Notes under the pieces: generated by a model
The model's database searches: none
Told to the model about the DNA's origin: nothing
Seen by the model: the letters and a program-made list of their open reading frames with translations, nothing else
From: Nostoc sp. MS1
Lineage (GTDB): Bacteria; Cyanobacteriota; Cyanobacteriia; Cyanobacteriales; Nostocaceae
NCBI RefSeq assembly: GCF_019976755.1
Contig: NZ_AP023441.1
Coordinates: forward strand, 1,488,001-1,552,000
Direction of reading: 5' to 3'
Length of the DNA stretch: 64,000 bases
Made by a program: the position numbers and the translations under genes
Shown: positions 42,722-52,907 of the stretch, in pieces
How positions within the stretch are numbered: position 1 is the stretch's first letter
Layout: each line of letters starts with the position of its first letter

Positions 42722-44299
42722 CTAAATAGGTGAATACGCCGGATTTTGGACGTTAGATTTGCTGAGAACCGTTCGTGCTGTGCGACCTGCTTTAATTAAA
42801 TCTGCTGCCTTCTCACCAATCATGATGGTCGGTGCGTTCGTATTTCCCGTAGTGATCGTGGGCATGATGGAGGCATCAACAACTCGCAATCCCTCAACCC
42901 CATGTACCCGCAACTCAGGATCTACCACTGCCATTGAGTCAATGCCCATTTTGCAAGTGCCAACTGGATGCCATACAGTGCTGCAAGTATCCCGAATGTA
43001 AGCTTCGAGTGCTGCATCACTTTGAACCTCAGCACCCGGAGCAATTTCTTTGCCACGAAACTGATCAAAGGCACTGGTTTGAAACAATTGACGCATTAAC
43101 TTAATTCCCTCGACCAGCTTCTGCACATCGGCTTGACTTTGTAGATAATTCATCCGAATGGTTGGTGGATCGTTGAGATTAGATGAACGCAAACTGACAC
43201 TGCCAATATTTTGCAGATGGGTCAAAGCGACTGCACCCGTAAATCCAAATGCCTCTGGAGCATAGCCAGGGGGTAAGAGCTGAATGGAACCGAAGAGAAA
43301 CTGTAAATCGGGTGCAACCGATGAATTCCACTTGCTATGCAAAAATAATCCAGCTTCCCCGATACCACTGGTGCTGGCAAAGTGTAAATCCTGAGTTGCT
43401 TGGTATACTACAGAAGAGAAAATGTGGTCTTGCAGGTTTTGCCCAACACCTGGCAGATCGACGACAACAGGAATCCCTAATGTTTGTAAGTGTGCTGCAT
43501 CCCCAATGCCGGAAAGCATTAGCAGCTTGGGCGAATCGAACGCCCCCGCACTTAAAATCACTTCCCGCTCAACCCTGACTTGGTGCAGCATTCCCTCATG
43601 CAGATATTCCACCCCAACAGTGCGGGTTCCCTCAAACAACAATCGAGTGACTAATGCCCCAGTCGTTATGGTCAAATTGTGACGCTGGAGAATGGGCATA
43701 AGGAACGCAGCAGCAGCACTGTGCCGTTTACCCTCCTTGATAGTTTGCTGATAGAGTCCGGCTCCTTCCTGCTGCGTACCGTTGAAATCAGGATTGTAGT
43801 CAAATCCCATTGCCACAGATGCCTCTACAAATCGTTGAGAAGTTACAGTAGGCGCAATGAGGTCGGTAACGCTCAACTCCCCATCAACTCCGTGAAATTC
43901 TGATGCGCCTCGTTGCTGATGTTCCGATTTCTTGAAATAGGGCAAGACCCCCTGGTAATTCCAACCAGGATTTCCTAATTCCTGCCAGTGGTCATAATCG
44001 TGATGATTGCCCCGGACATACATCATGAAATTAATCGAACTACTGCCCCCCAAGACTTTGCCACGGGAACAAAACATTTTGCGATTATTCAAGAAGGGTT
44101 CTGGTTCAGAGAAATAGCTCCAGTCCACCTCTGAGCCTAGTAGATTGACGCACTCTGCTGGGATGAAAATCTCTGGTTTTGTATCTGGATTGCCTGCTTC
44201 GAGGAGTAACACAGTTGTCTCATTGTCTTCGGTTAGACGATTGGCAACCACACAACCTGCTGACCCTGCACCAATTACAATGTAGTCATAATTAGTCAT
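42722..44299 (-). CDS. GMC-family flavin oxidoreductase (choline dehydrogenase-like)
   Basis: The 525-residue protein is a glucose-methanol-choline family flavoprotein. It starts DYIVIGAGSAGCVVANRL (FAD), has GKVLGGSSSINFMMYVRGNHHDYDHW (GMC signature one, residues about 79-104), LSAGAFDSPKLLMLSGIG (signature two, about 250-267) and CSTVWHPVGTCKMG with the catalytic His. The C-terminal VDASIMPTITTGNTNAPTIMIGEKAAD includes the second active-site residue. It oxidises an alcohol to an aldehyde with an unknown electron acceptor. The specificity is not determined by sequence alone. Confidence 0.92.
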   Translation of the reverse strand: MTNYDYIVIGAGSAGCVVANRLTEDNETTVLLLEAGNPDTKPEIFIPAECVNLLGSEVDWSYFSEPEPFLNNRKMFCSRGKVLGGSSSINFMMYVRGNHHDYDHWQELGNPGWNYQGVLPYFKKSEHQQRGASEFHGVDGELSVTDLIAPTVTSQRFVEASVAMGFDYNPDFNGTQQEGAGLYQQTIKEGKRHSAAAAFLMPILQRHNLTITTGALVTRLLFEGTRTVGVEYLHEGMLHQVRVEREVILSAGAFDSPKLLMLSGIGDAAHLQTLGIPVVVDLPGVGQNLQDHIFSSVVYQATQDLHFASTSGIGEAGLFLHSKWNSSVAPDLQFLFGSIQLLPPGYAPEAFGFTGAVALTHLQNIGSVSLRSSNLNDPPTIRMNYLQSQADVQKLVEGIKLMRQLFQTSAFDQFRGKEIAPGAEVQSDAALEAYIRDTCSTVWHPVGTCKMGIDSMAVVDPELRVHGVEGLRVVDASIMPTITTGNTNAPTIMIGEKAADLIKAGRTARTVLSKSNVQNPAYSPI

Positions 44300-44514
44300 A
44301 AAGTTCTCTTCCTCTGTTATCTACAATGGATAAATGGAGTCAAGAATGAACTGATTTAAAGAGCGCTGAAATACTGTTAGTTATTTGATTTACAACACCC
44401 GATCTGCTGAATTTAACTGCATATCAATGCTGTATCAAATGTTCTGCCAGAAACCAAACTTGCATCTCATTGGTTCGCAGGACTTAGCTCACAAACAAAT
44501 CATTAAAATTGGGA

Positions 44515-45327
44515 TTACTTCACAGCCGTGCTTGCTGCTTCAATCACCTTGGCAACCTCTTTTGGATGAGAGATAAAAGGAACATGACTAGAGTTAACTT
44601 CGGTTGTCTTGGCACGAATCCGTTTCGCCATAAATCGTTGAAGTTCAGGGTTGATGGCGCGATCGCTTTGAGTCACGAGAAACCAGGAAGGAATCGTTTT
44701 CCAGGCGATTTCATTCACTGATTGCTCAAACGCTGCGCTGGCGATCGGCTTTTGGGTTGCTGCCATCACTCGCGCCTCAGCCTTCGATACGTCTTGGGCA
44801 AAAAATTCGTGAAACTTCCCGCGATCTATATAGAGAAAGTTTTCAGCATCAGATACAATCGCCGTACTAATCGGAGGTGCTGCGTACTTTTTATTCAAAT
44901 CACTTGTCTTTTCACCGACATCTGGTGCGAAAGCATTAACATAAACTAGAGCTTTCACCTGTGGATTGCCAGCTGCCGCACCTGTAATCACATTTCCACC
45001 ATAGGAATGTCCGACCACAACAACGGAACCTTTTTGATTATTAATCACCCGCTTCGTCGTTGCTACATCATCAGCAAGCGATGTGAGCGGAATCTGCACA
45101 GCCGTCACCCTGTAGCCATCTTGCTCTAACAATGGAATTACATGTTGCCATGATGTACCGTCAGCATAAGCCCCATGAACGAGAACGATCGCAGGTTTAG
45201 AGTTGGACGCTTGAGGCGATTCCTTGGAGGTGGCTGGTGTTGGATGGATTGATATTCCAATGACAACACTTAATGCAAATAACCATAGCAACAATTTTTG
45301 AACTTTTTTCCATGTAAAAACCATCAT
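44515..45327 (-). CDS. secreted alpha/beta hydrolase
   Basis: The 270-residue protein has a signal peptide (KLLLWLFALSVVIGISIHPTPAT) and an alpha/beta hydrolase fold: IVLVHGAYADGTSWQHVIPLL (oxyanion region, about 45-65), VVVGHSYGGNVITGAAAG with the Ser nucleophile near residue 98, and SSHVPFISHPKEV with the catalytic His near 245. It resembles the esterase/lipase-like group often annotated as EstC-like; the substrate is unknown. Either of two ATGs (45327, 45324) can serve, with GAGG about 8 bases upstream. Confidence 0.9.
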   Translation of the reverse strand: MMVFTWKKVQKLLLWLFALSVVIGISIHPTPATSKESPQASNSKPAIVLVHGAYADGTSWQHVIPLLEQDGYRVTAVQIPLTSLADDVATTKRVINNQKGSVVVVGHSYGGNVITGAAAGNPQVKALVYVNAFAPDVGEKTSDLNKKYAAPPISTAIVSDAENFLYIDRGKFHEFFAQDVSKAEARVMAATQKPIASAAFEQSVNEIAWKTIPSWFLVTQSDRAINPELQRFMAKRIRAKTTEVNSSHVPFISHPKEVAKVIEAASTAVK

Positions 45328-45441
45328 GGCGATCGCCTCTGTATTCTTGCTAAATTGCTGAAATCTCTGGTTCTTGTCGTCTGTATAGAAGTTATGAAAT
45401 ACTCCCAACTGAAATACTTGTTGGGATAAGAATCAAAAACC

Positions 45442-45999
45442 TTAATCATTGGCCACAACAATGGCTGCCATTATCTGCTCAACAGTCCAGCGATCAAGAT
45501 AGCGAACTCCATTAATAAACAAAGCTGGTGCGGCCTCCACTCCACTTCGCAGTCCACCTTCGATATCCGCATTAATGCGATCGACATACGTTCCTCTGGA
45601 TAAATCTTGCAAAAATTGAGAAATATCAAGTCCTAAACGATTGGCATACTCTACTAGATAGCCATTCTCTAACTCTTGTTGATGAATGAACAATATCTCA
45701 TGGATTTGCCAAAACTGCCCTTGAGCCGATGCGGCTTCCGCAGCTTGGGCTGCCCGTTGAGCATGTGGATGAATCTGTATCTGAGGAAAATGACGGAAGA
45801 TAAAACCTAAATTGTTTTCTCCAAATGAAACCTTCAATTGCTGCTTGGCAACTTTAATCAATCGATAGACGTTGGCACTTTGAAAACATTCATAATCTCC
45901 ATACATGACGAAGACTACAGCAGCATTCAGTACACCTTGAATATGATCTTGGGTTGAAGGCGGAACGAATAAAGAACGATTATCATGGTCGTAAGTCAT
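45442..45999 (-). CDS. DsbA-like thioredoxin-fold protein lacking the second active-site Cys
   Basis: The 185-residue protein is a DsbA/FrnE-like oxidoreductase-fold protein. The fold is shown by VVFVMYGDYECFQSANVYRLI (about residues 28-48), FIFRHFPQIQIHPHAQRAAQAAEAA, and GVEAAPALFINGVRYLDRWT (cis-Pro loop). The active site is Cys-Phe-Gln-Ser, so the usual CxxC is CxxS and the protein could only act as a monothiol enzyme or binding protein. No signal peptide is seen, so it is probably cytoplasmic. ATG 45999 was preferred over a TTG-started frame. It lies behind the two-component pair. Confidence 0.88.
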   Translation of the reverse strand: MTYDHDNRSLFVPPSTQDHIQGVLNAAVVFVMYGDYECFQSANVYRLIKVAKQQLKVSFGENNLGFIFRHFPQIQIHPHAQRAAQAAEAASAQGQFWQIHEILFIHQQELENGYLVEYANRLGLDISQFLQDLSRGTYVDRINADIEGGLRSGVEAAPALFINGVRYLDRWTVEQIMAAIVVAND

Positions 46000-46205
46000 G
46001 TTTTGGTTTGTATTAAGCAAACTTAAGCCTTACAACCCAACTGCGCTAACGTTGCTATGGATTCAATATAGACAATTGACCCTCTCTTGTCGTCCACTGT
46101 GGGTTGGCATTTTTGTACCATCGAGTGATGGATGAAGCCCTCCAGCTCGCAGTGGAAGGTTGTCTCCAACTAAAGTTGGAATTTGGATACTAACTTGAAT
46201 ACACC

Positions 46206-46835
46206 TTATAAATTGACAATCCCACGCTTAACAGCAGTAATCACGGCTTGCGTGCGATCGCTCACTCCCAGTTTGCTCAAAATGCGATTCACATGCGATT
46301 TGACGGTACTTTCACCAATAATCAAAGCAGTCCCAATTTGCTGATTACCCATTCCTTGGGCCATCAAACGCAGCACTTCCAACTCTCGTTCACTCAGTTC
46401 TGGATTGCTAATTCGCTGCAATAATTTTGCGCCCACTTCTGGCGGAATGTATTTTTGACCATTATAAATGGCGCGAATCGCATTCAAAAGCTCGCCAAGT
46501 TTAGAATCTTTGAGCAGATAGCCTTGAGCGCCCGCCTGTAAACCGCGATAGATATCTTCATCACCATCGTAGGTTGTGAGTACCGCGATCCGAGCCTGCT
46601 TAAATTCAGCACAAATCGCCATAATGGCTTCAACACCTCCCATTTTGGGCATTCGTAAATCCATTAGTGTGACATCAGGTTGGTATTCTCGAAACGTGGC
46701 GATCGCCTGCTGCCCATCTTCAGCTTGAGCGATCACTGTCATTTCTGGATCGCGGTTAATGATGGTTGCTAGACCCTTTCTGACTATGGCATGGTCGTCA
46801 ACAATCAGCACCCGAATCGTAGTGGATTGGCTCAT
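46206..46835 (-). CDS. NarL/FixJ-type response regulator
   Basis: The 209-residue protein has a receiver domain (VLIVDDHAIVRKGL; phospho-acceptor Asp in VTLMDLRMPKMGGVE; YLLKD with the conserved Lys) and a LuxR-type helix-turn-helix (LSERELEVLRLMAQGMGNQQIGTALIIGESTVKSHVNRIL). It should bind DNA when phosphorylated. Its start lies 12 bases behind the stop of the giant kinase, so the pair is one operon. The kinase has a HisKA_3 domain, the partner type of NarL regulators. Its likely targets are unknown; the oxidoreductase genes on the same strand are candidates. Start ATG at 46835. Confidence 0.95.
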   Translation of the reverse strand: MSQSTTIRVLIVDDHAIVRKGLATIINRDPEMTVIAQAEDGQQAIATFREYQPDVTLMDLRMPKMGGVEAIMAICAEFKQARIAVLTTYDGDEDIYRGLQAGAQGYLLKDSKLGELLNAIRAIYNGQKYIPPEVGAKLLQRISNPELSERELEVLRLMAQGMGNQQIGTALIIGESTVKSHVNRILSKLGVSDRTQAVITAVKRGIVNL

Positions 46836-46847
46836 TGTAATTCTCAC

Positions 46848-49800
46848 TCAAGGGTTGATAGTGACAATAATTTCTGTTCCTTGACCAGGTTGGCTTTGAA
46901 TTGTTAGTTGTGCGTTAATGCGCTCTGCTCGTTCGCTCATTCCTAATAAGCCAAACCCACCACTTAAAGGAATGCTACCTACGCCAAAGCCCCCGCCATC
47001 GTCTTTAACTCGTAAGATACACTGTGTCTCGCTGTACACTAACTCAACCCGAATTTCGCTGGCAGAAGCGTATTTAATCGCATTGGTTAATGCTTCCTGC
47101 CCAATTCTGAGTAAGTTATTCTCCACTTCGGTTGGTAAGGAATAGGCTGTACCCTGAGTTTCGCAAATCAGAGCGGTGTCGGTCGTCGATCGCATTTGAG
47201 CCACAATACGATGCAAGGCACTCTCTAAATTACCTTCTTCTAGTAGCCGCGGCCGGAGTGCTGATACAGATCGTCTTGCCCCAGCTAGCCCAGCGCGTGC
47301 TAGTTCCTCAATCATGTCTAGATGTACTTGGGTTGCTTCTGGGTCGTCCGCCAACACTTGTGTTGCTGCTCTAACCTGAAGTAAAATACCAGTGAAAGAT
47401 TGAGCTAGTGTATCATGAATTTCTCGCGCCATTCGGTTGCGTTCTTCCAGAATAGATGCTTGCTCGGCTCGTGTGCGTTCGCGCAGTGCAGCGTTTCGCT
47501 GTTCGGTAATGTCAAGAATCACACCCAACATCTGCACAGGCTGTCCAGCTTCGTTATAAATTCCTCGACCTCGACCTACCAACCAATGAATACTGCCATC
47601 TGGATGAATGACTCGATATTCAACTTCACAATCAGTGTGGGTTGCCAGAGATGTTGAAACAGCTTGCTCAACCCGATGAATGTCTTCTGGATGAACGCGA
47701 TCTCGCCATGCTTGAGTTTTATTCTCAACTTTACCCGGTACTAACCCCAGCAATCGAGCGTGGTTATCGTTCCACTCTGTTGTATTCTCAATGATATTCC
47801 AGTTCCAACTACCGATGTGCGTGAAGTCCATTGTCAACCTGTGTTGCTCTTCACTTTGTCGCAAGGCATTCTCCACTCGTTGGCGCTCTTCAATCTCCTG
47901 CCAAAGGAGCAAAGTACGCTCAGTAATTTGCTGTTCTAACGTTTGGTTGTAGTCGGCGAGAAGTTTCTGGGCTTGTTTGCGCTCAGTGATATCTTGAAAG
48001 GCTACAATCGCATAAGCTACCTTGCCCTGTTCGTCAAAGATTGGCGTTCCCCATACCTCAATGGGAATGGTAGTGCTATTTTGACGAATTTCCATGTCAT
48101 CAACGGTGGTGCGTTCGCCGCTCAATGCCCGGATAGCTGGCAGTTTTTCAGTGGGATAGATTCGATCCGTTCCCGTCACATAAAACTGATAAGCCTCTGA
48201 GATTTGCTCCGGCGGCACAGCAGGATCGATCCCTTTACCCATGAGTTGAATGCCCCGTTGATTGGCGTAATAAGGGCGACCCTCTGCATTGACGATGCCA
48301 ATGCCTACCGGAACTGCTTCTAGAAATTGAGTCATCCTGCTTTCGCTTGCTCGAAGCTTTGCATAGAGTTTGGCATTTTCAATTGCGATCGCTGCTTGGG
48401 TAGAAAGTAGGCTGAGAATTTGCGATCGCTCCAGTGTAAATGCCCCAGTTGCCATCTGATTTTCTAGATACAATAAACCGATGAGTTTGCTTTGATTGAG
48501 CAGTGGTAAACACAAGACTGATTGAATCTGGTGGTGTTGAATATAGGGATCATTGATAAAATTACCTTCACGAGTAGCATCATTGAGAATAACCGACTCA
48601 TGAGTCCGAATCACATAATGAATAATCGATTCAGGTAAACGATTGGCGATCAAAATCGATTGCAGTACTTGGGTTGTACAGGTCTGTGCGCCCTCAACCA
48701 GTTCACAGGTCGCTTCGATCGTCCATTCTCCTGCGTTTTCTAAAAGCAGACATCCGGTTTGCGCTCCAGCATTTTCAATGAGGATCTGCATTAAGTTGTG
48801 CAGCAGTTGTTCCAGTTCAATCTCACTGGAAATCGCTTGGGCTGCTTTCATTATTGTTGCTAAATCGAGAGCAACATGAGAGGTATTAGAGGTAGTTCCA
48901 GCCGTAGTGTGGATTGGTAGGGTCACACTTGTTGATTGAGGAAAAAACTGAGGATAATCAGCCTCTAAATTCCTGACCTTTGCGGTTGCGCCCCACCGTT
49001 CATAGCAGTAGTGAGCTTCCTTCATATATATCTGGGCAAATTTTTCCAAACCTCGCGCCAGATAATGTTTAGCAGCTAATTCGTAAGCTAACGCTTCTTC
49101 CTGAAGATATCCGTTTTCTCTGGCTCCTTGAATCGCTTGTTCATAAAACCCTTCTGCCTCAAGCAACTGACCTAAAACTCGGGCTTTTTCTGCCTCGACT
49201 AAATGATATTTATGCAGAAAATTCATCGGCGCATAATGCGCCCATTTGTGCATTTTTTCCTGGTTGCTGCTCACGTTCAGCAAAAATACTTTTTTTTCTG
49301 AATCAGGAACAGATGAATAAATTGCTAGTCGCACCAAAGAATCATAAAAGCAGAACAGTGGCATCGTTACTTGCCCTGGCGCACCTTTAAGATATCCCTC
49401 AGCCGCATTTGCACTTTCTAACGCTTGAGTAAACTGGCCAAATAGATAGCAGAGGATCAGCTTGTTGATATAGAAATATTGAAATCCCAGAGAATCATTA
49501 TTTGCTAAATAGCGGTTCAATCCCTGTTGCTCATCGTAAGCAACGCCTTGTAAACAGCAGGGATTATTAACCTGCCCTTGTAAGTTAAGCACTGCCTGCC
49601 AAAAGATTTGATGGTAATTTAAGCAAGTTTCCTGCTTCAATTGGGCGATCGCATGGCTGTAATTCTCCATCTCCTGTTCTAATTGAGTCAGTTCTAATCC
49701 ACTGAAATATAAATACTCACATTTTTGGTAAGCCGCTAAACCTGCAAATCCGAAATCTCCGGTTTCTACTCCGCTAGAGTAACTTTCCTGCAATAGAGAT

Positions 49801-52800
49801 ACAATCTCCCTAAAATGAGACTTGCCAAAGCTGATGCCTTCCGCAACAATTAGAAAGGTTTTGCTTTTAAGTTCTTTCGCATTCAGTCGTTTCACAAGGT
49901 TGAGGGCGAGTTGACCAAACTGATGAGCTTTCTCTACATCCTGAGTTGCTGCGGTGATCACGACTCCATAACAAGAATAGGCAACCGCAGAAGTGGGTGC
50001 ATTGCCATATTGAATCGATAACTTGACTTGCTCGCACGCCATCAGCCAAAACAGTGCAGGTGCAGCTTGAAAGGCAGGAGAAGCGATATTTGAAATAATC
50101 CGCATAGCTGCCAATCTACTGGCATCTGTCATTAAAGGTAAATGCACTAAATCTGGAATATTCCTTCCTTGCAGAACTTTTGCTGTTTCTTTTAGTGCTT
50201 GTTGAATCTGCAATTCTGTGGGCGATTCTGGCAGGTTCAGCCCTAGTTTTGCCAACACTTGCAACCCGACTTTAATCGCGTCTAACTTGTGAGTTTGTGC
50301 TACATGGGTTTTGATTGTGACCTCATGAACTTTCACTTGATCTAAAATGGTTCTGGCTGCTTGCAGAACAATAGCAACCCATTGCTCCATCGCCTGAAAG
50401 TCACCTGAGAGATAGGCAGTTTCTGCTGCTTCTTCATGGAGAATCAAACTGAGGTCATACTGCTGTTGCCAGCTATCGGTTGCAAGTAACTCGATGCCTG
50501 CGATCGCATACTTCAAAGCTGCACTATAGGCAGTAGCCGCTTTGGCTTTTTGGGCTGCCATTAAGTTGAGTCTGGCAATGCTGTTTCGTTCCTGCCCAAA
50601 GACGAGAGCGATCGCTAAATTGAGATGATCGACAATTGCAAACAGCCGCTCTGATAACTCCTCTGGTAACGTTTTTTCCAGCAGATTGCGACCGATTTGC
50701 AGATGAACCACCTGTTTGTGCGATTCATCGATTAGGGCATAAGCAGCTTGTTGGACGCGATCGTGCAAGAACTTATACTCTTGAATTAATAAGTTTTCAT
50801 CTAATTCAGATAGTGGTTGAATTAAGCCAAGTTGTATGGCTGCTAGTAAATCTTGAAAAACCGTTTCAGGTGCTTGATCGCAAACGATCGCTAACGTATC
50901 TAAATTAAATTCAGCACCGATACAAGCTGCTAACTGGAGAATTTGCTGTGTGTTTTCTGGTAATTTATTTAACTGGATTAGTAGCAACTCCACAACATTA
51001 TCGGTAATATCCTGGGCTTGAATATCAGCTATGTTCCATTGCCAGCATAAGTGTTCAGCATCAAATGTCAGCAGATTTTCGCTGTACAGCATTCTCAAAA
51101 ATTCATTGACAAAGAACGGATTGCCCTGGGTTTTACGTAAAACTAACTCAGCTAAGGGACGAACGATGTCTGCATTCCGATGCAGCGTCTCGGCAATTAA
51201 CTGATTCAACGGCTCAAGCGTTAAAGGTGTTAGGGTAATTTCCTGAAGTACTACCCCTTGTTTTCGCAGTCTCTCTAGCATTAACGCTAATGGATGCGTT
51301 GGCTTGACTTCATTATCTCGATAAGCTCCAATCAAAAATAATGATTGGGCTTGCTCATCCAGCAGCATCAACTCAATTAAATTCAGCGTCGCTGAGTCTA
51401 TCCATTGCAAATCATCTAAGAATATCACTAGGGGATGTTTTTTTGAGCAAAATATCCGCAAAAATTGCCCAAAAATCCGATGAAAGCGATTTTGAGCTTC
51501 TGTTGCACCAACTTCTGGTACAGGCGGCTGCTTGCCGATAATTAATTCAACTTCCGGGATGATATCAATGATGATTTGTCCGTTGTTTCCCAAAGCTGTA
51601 AGTAACAGCGATCGCCACTGTTGCACTTGTTCGTCTGGTTCACTGAGCAATTGCTGCACCAATTTTTGCAGAGCATCTGCGATCGCACTGTAGGGAATAT
51701 TGCGCTGAAATTGATCGAATTTACCCCAGATAAAATAGCCACGCTTTTGAGTGATTGGTTTATAAATTTCTTGCACTAACGCTGATTTGCCAATGCCAGC
51801 ATAGCCAGATACCAACATCATTTCAACTTGGAATTTTGGGTTGTCGGTTTGTTGGGTTTGTAAAGTTGTTTCTGAATGATTTGGTAAAGCAGCAACGGGA
51901 TTATCTTCTGGACACGCTACGCGAGCAAACGCCGCCAGTAACATTGCAACTTCCTGATCCCGTCCATAAAGTTTTTGGGGAATTTGAAAGCGATCGCAAA
52001 TGTCTTGAAGTGCCAGTTGAATACTAGAGATTTGACCAGTTTGTTCTAATTGTTCAGCACAGATTTCTAAATCTGCTTTGATGCCCCAGGCACTTTGATA
52101 GCGTTCTTCGGCGTTTTTCGCCATCAGTTTGAGAATGATATCTGAAACTGGTTTGGGAATCGTCGTATTTATTTCATGAGGCGCAATTGGATGTTTGGCA
52201 ATATGACAATGGACTAGCTCCAGCACGTCTTTGGTGGGAAATGGTAGTTGTCCGGTGAGCAGTTCGTAAAATGTCACGCCCAACGAATAGAAATCAGTCC
52301 GGTAATCGAGCAAACGGTTCATCCGCCCTGTTTGCTCTGGAGACAGGTAGGCGAGGGTTCCTTCTAAAACATGAGGGTTTTTGAAAGTCGGATTCGTGCG
52401 ATTAAATTGGGTGGCAATTCCAAAGTCAATAATTTTGATAACGCCAGTATCGAGATTGAGGACTATGTTTCCAGGGTTGATATCTTTATGAATGACATTG
52501 GCTGCATGGATTCTGCCTAGAATGTTGGTGAGGGCGATCGCAAAACCTAGAAAAGTCGATAAAGGCATCGGGCAGAAAATATCTGGATGCTTGTGTATGA
52601 ATTGCTCTAAGGACTCTGCCCCAAAATCTTCTAATATAATTACCAGAGTACGTTGATAGTCTTGCTGGCTATATGCCTTCACCACTCCTTCCAGTGTGAG
52701 GGAACGGATAATTTTATATTCTTGTCTGTAACGGGTTAGTTCTTGAGGTGAGGGATAATCTTGCTTGAGTATTTTTGCCACGATCCCTACTCCATCGTTT

Positions 52801-52907
52801 CTGATGCCTCGATAAACTAGAGAATTAGAACTTTCGTATATCTTGTCTTGAATGGCAATACCAGCTAGAGCAATCATAGAGCAACTCTTGAGAGGATGAT
52901 CTGGCAT
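46848..52907 (-). CDS. giant Ser/Thr kinase-AAA ATPase-GAF-PAS-PAS-HisKA_3 sensor kinase
   Basis: The 2019-residue protein holds an intact Ser/Thr kinase domain (about 10-290; K45, HKD at 140-142, DFG at 161-163), a STAND-type AAA ATPase (about 330-660; Walker A SGYAGIGKSALVQE, Walker B VIFLDDLQWID), a long helical region (about 660-1330), GAF (about 1370-1530), PAS (about 1545-1660), PAS (about 1690-1805), and a HisKA_3/HATPase module with phospho-acceptor H1831 in REIHDTLAQSF. It has no membrane segment. It is paralogous to the protein at 7854-13820 over its first 1500 or so residues. The linker before Walker A contains a repeat-derived stretch (51911-51933). The start may be ATG 52907 or the ATG ten codons on (52877), where homologues begin. 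Confidence 0.93.
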   Translation of the reverse strand: MPDHPLKSCSMIALAGIAIQDKIYESSNSLVYRGIRNDGVGIVAKILKQDYPSPQELTRYRQEYKIIRSLTLEGVVKAYSQQDYQRTLVIILEDFGAESLEQFIHKHPDIFCPMPLSTFLGFAIALTNILGRIHAANVIHKDINPGNIVLNLDTGVIKIIDFGIATQFNRTNPTFKNPHVLEGTLAYLSPEQTGRMNRLLDYRTDFYSLGVTFYELLTGQLPFPTKDVLELVHCHIAKHPIAPHEINTTIPKPVSDIILKLMAKNAEERYQSAWGIKADLEICAEQLEQTGQISSIQLALQDICDRFQIPQKLYGRDQEVAMLLAAFARVACPEDNPVAALPNHSETTLQTQQTDNPKFQVEMMLVSGYAGIGKSALVQEIYKPITQKRGYFIWGKFDQFQRNIPYSAIADALQKLVQQLLSEPDEQVQQWRSLLLTALGNNGQIIIDIIPEVELIIGKQPPVPEVGATEAQNRFHRIFGQFLRIFCSKKHPLVIFLDDLQWIDSATLNLIELMLLDEQAQSLFLIGAYRDNEVKPTHPLALMLERLRKQGVVLQEITLTPLTLEPLNQLIAETLHRNADIVRPLAELVLRKTQGNPFFVNEFLRMLYSENLLTFDAEHLCWQWNIADIQAQDITDNVVELLLIQLNKLPENTQQILQLAACIGAEFNLDTLAIVCDQAPETVFQDLLAAIQLGLIQPLSELDENLLIQEYKFLHDRVQQAAYALIDESHKQVVHLQIGRNLLEKTLPEELSERLFAIVDHLNLAIALVFGQERNSIARLNLMAAQKAKAATAYSAALKYAIAGIELLATDSWQQQYDLSLILHEEAAETAYLSGDFQAMEQWVAIVLQAARTILDQVKVHEVTIKTHVAQTHKLDAIKVGLQVLAKLGLNLPESPTELQIQQALKETAKVLQGRNIPDLVHLPLMTDASRLAAMRIISNIASPAFQAAPALFWLMACEQVKLSIQYGNAPTSAVAYSCYGVVITAATQDVEKAHQFGQLALNLVKRLNAKELKSKTFLIVAEGISFGKSHFREIVSLLQESYSSGVETGDFGFAGLAAYQKCEYLYFSGLELTQLEQEMENYSHAIAQLKQETCLNYHQIFWQAVLNLQGQVNNPCCLQGVAYDEQQGLNRYLANNDSLGFQYFYINKLILCYLFGQFTQALESANAAEGYLKGAPGQVTMPLFCFYDSLVRLAIYSSVPDSEKKVFLLNVSSNQEKMHKWAHYAPMNFLHKYHLVEAEKARVLGQLLEAEGFYEQAIQGARENGYLQEEALAYELAAKHYLARGLEKFAQIYMKEAHYCYERWGATAKVRNLEADYPQFFPQSTSVTLPIHTTAGTTSNTSHVALDLATIMKAAQAISSEIELEQLLHNLMQILIENAGAQTGCLLLENAGEWTIEATCELVEGAQTCTTQVLQSILIANRLPESIIHYVIRTHESVILNDATREGNFINDPYIQHHQIQSVLCLPLLNQSKLIGLLYLENQMATGAFTLERSQILSLLSTQAAIAIENAKLYAKLRASESRMTQFLEAVPVGIGIVNAEGRPYYANQRGIQLMGKGIDPAVPPEQISEAYQFYVTGTDRIYPTEKLPAIRALSGERTTVDDMEIRQNSTTIPIEVWGTPIFDEQGKVAYAIVAFQDITERKQAQKLLADYNQTLEQQITERTLLLWQEIEERQRVENALRQSEEQHRLTMDFTHIGSWNWNIIENTTEWNDNHARLLGLVPGKVENKTQAWRDRVHPEDIHRVEQAVSTSLATHTDCEVEYRVIHPDGSIHWLVGRGRGIYNEAGQPVQMLGVILDITEQRNAALRERTRAEQASILEERNRMAREIHDTLAQSFTGILLQVRAATQVLADDPEATQVHLDMIEELARAGLAGARRSVSALRPRLLEEGNLESALHRIVAQMRSTTDTALICETQGTAYSLPTEVENNLLRIGQEALTNAIKYASASEIRVELVYSETQCILRVKDDGGGFGVGSIPLSGGFGLLGMSERAERINAQLTIQSQPGQGTEIIVTINP
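51911..51933. repeat. repeat-derived insert within the giant kinase gene
   Basis: GACACGCTACGCGAGCAAAC (51911-51930), read on the minus strand, is a variant of the GCGTTCGCGTAGCGTCTCC word found at 34524. In the protein it encodes the stretch FARVACPED in a linker that is about 30 residues longer than in the paralogue. A repeat has therefore been tolerated inside an open frame. Confidence 0.55.
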
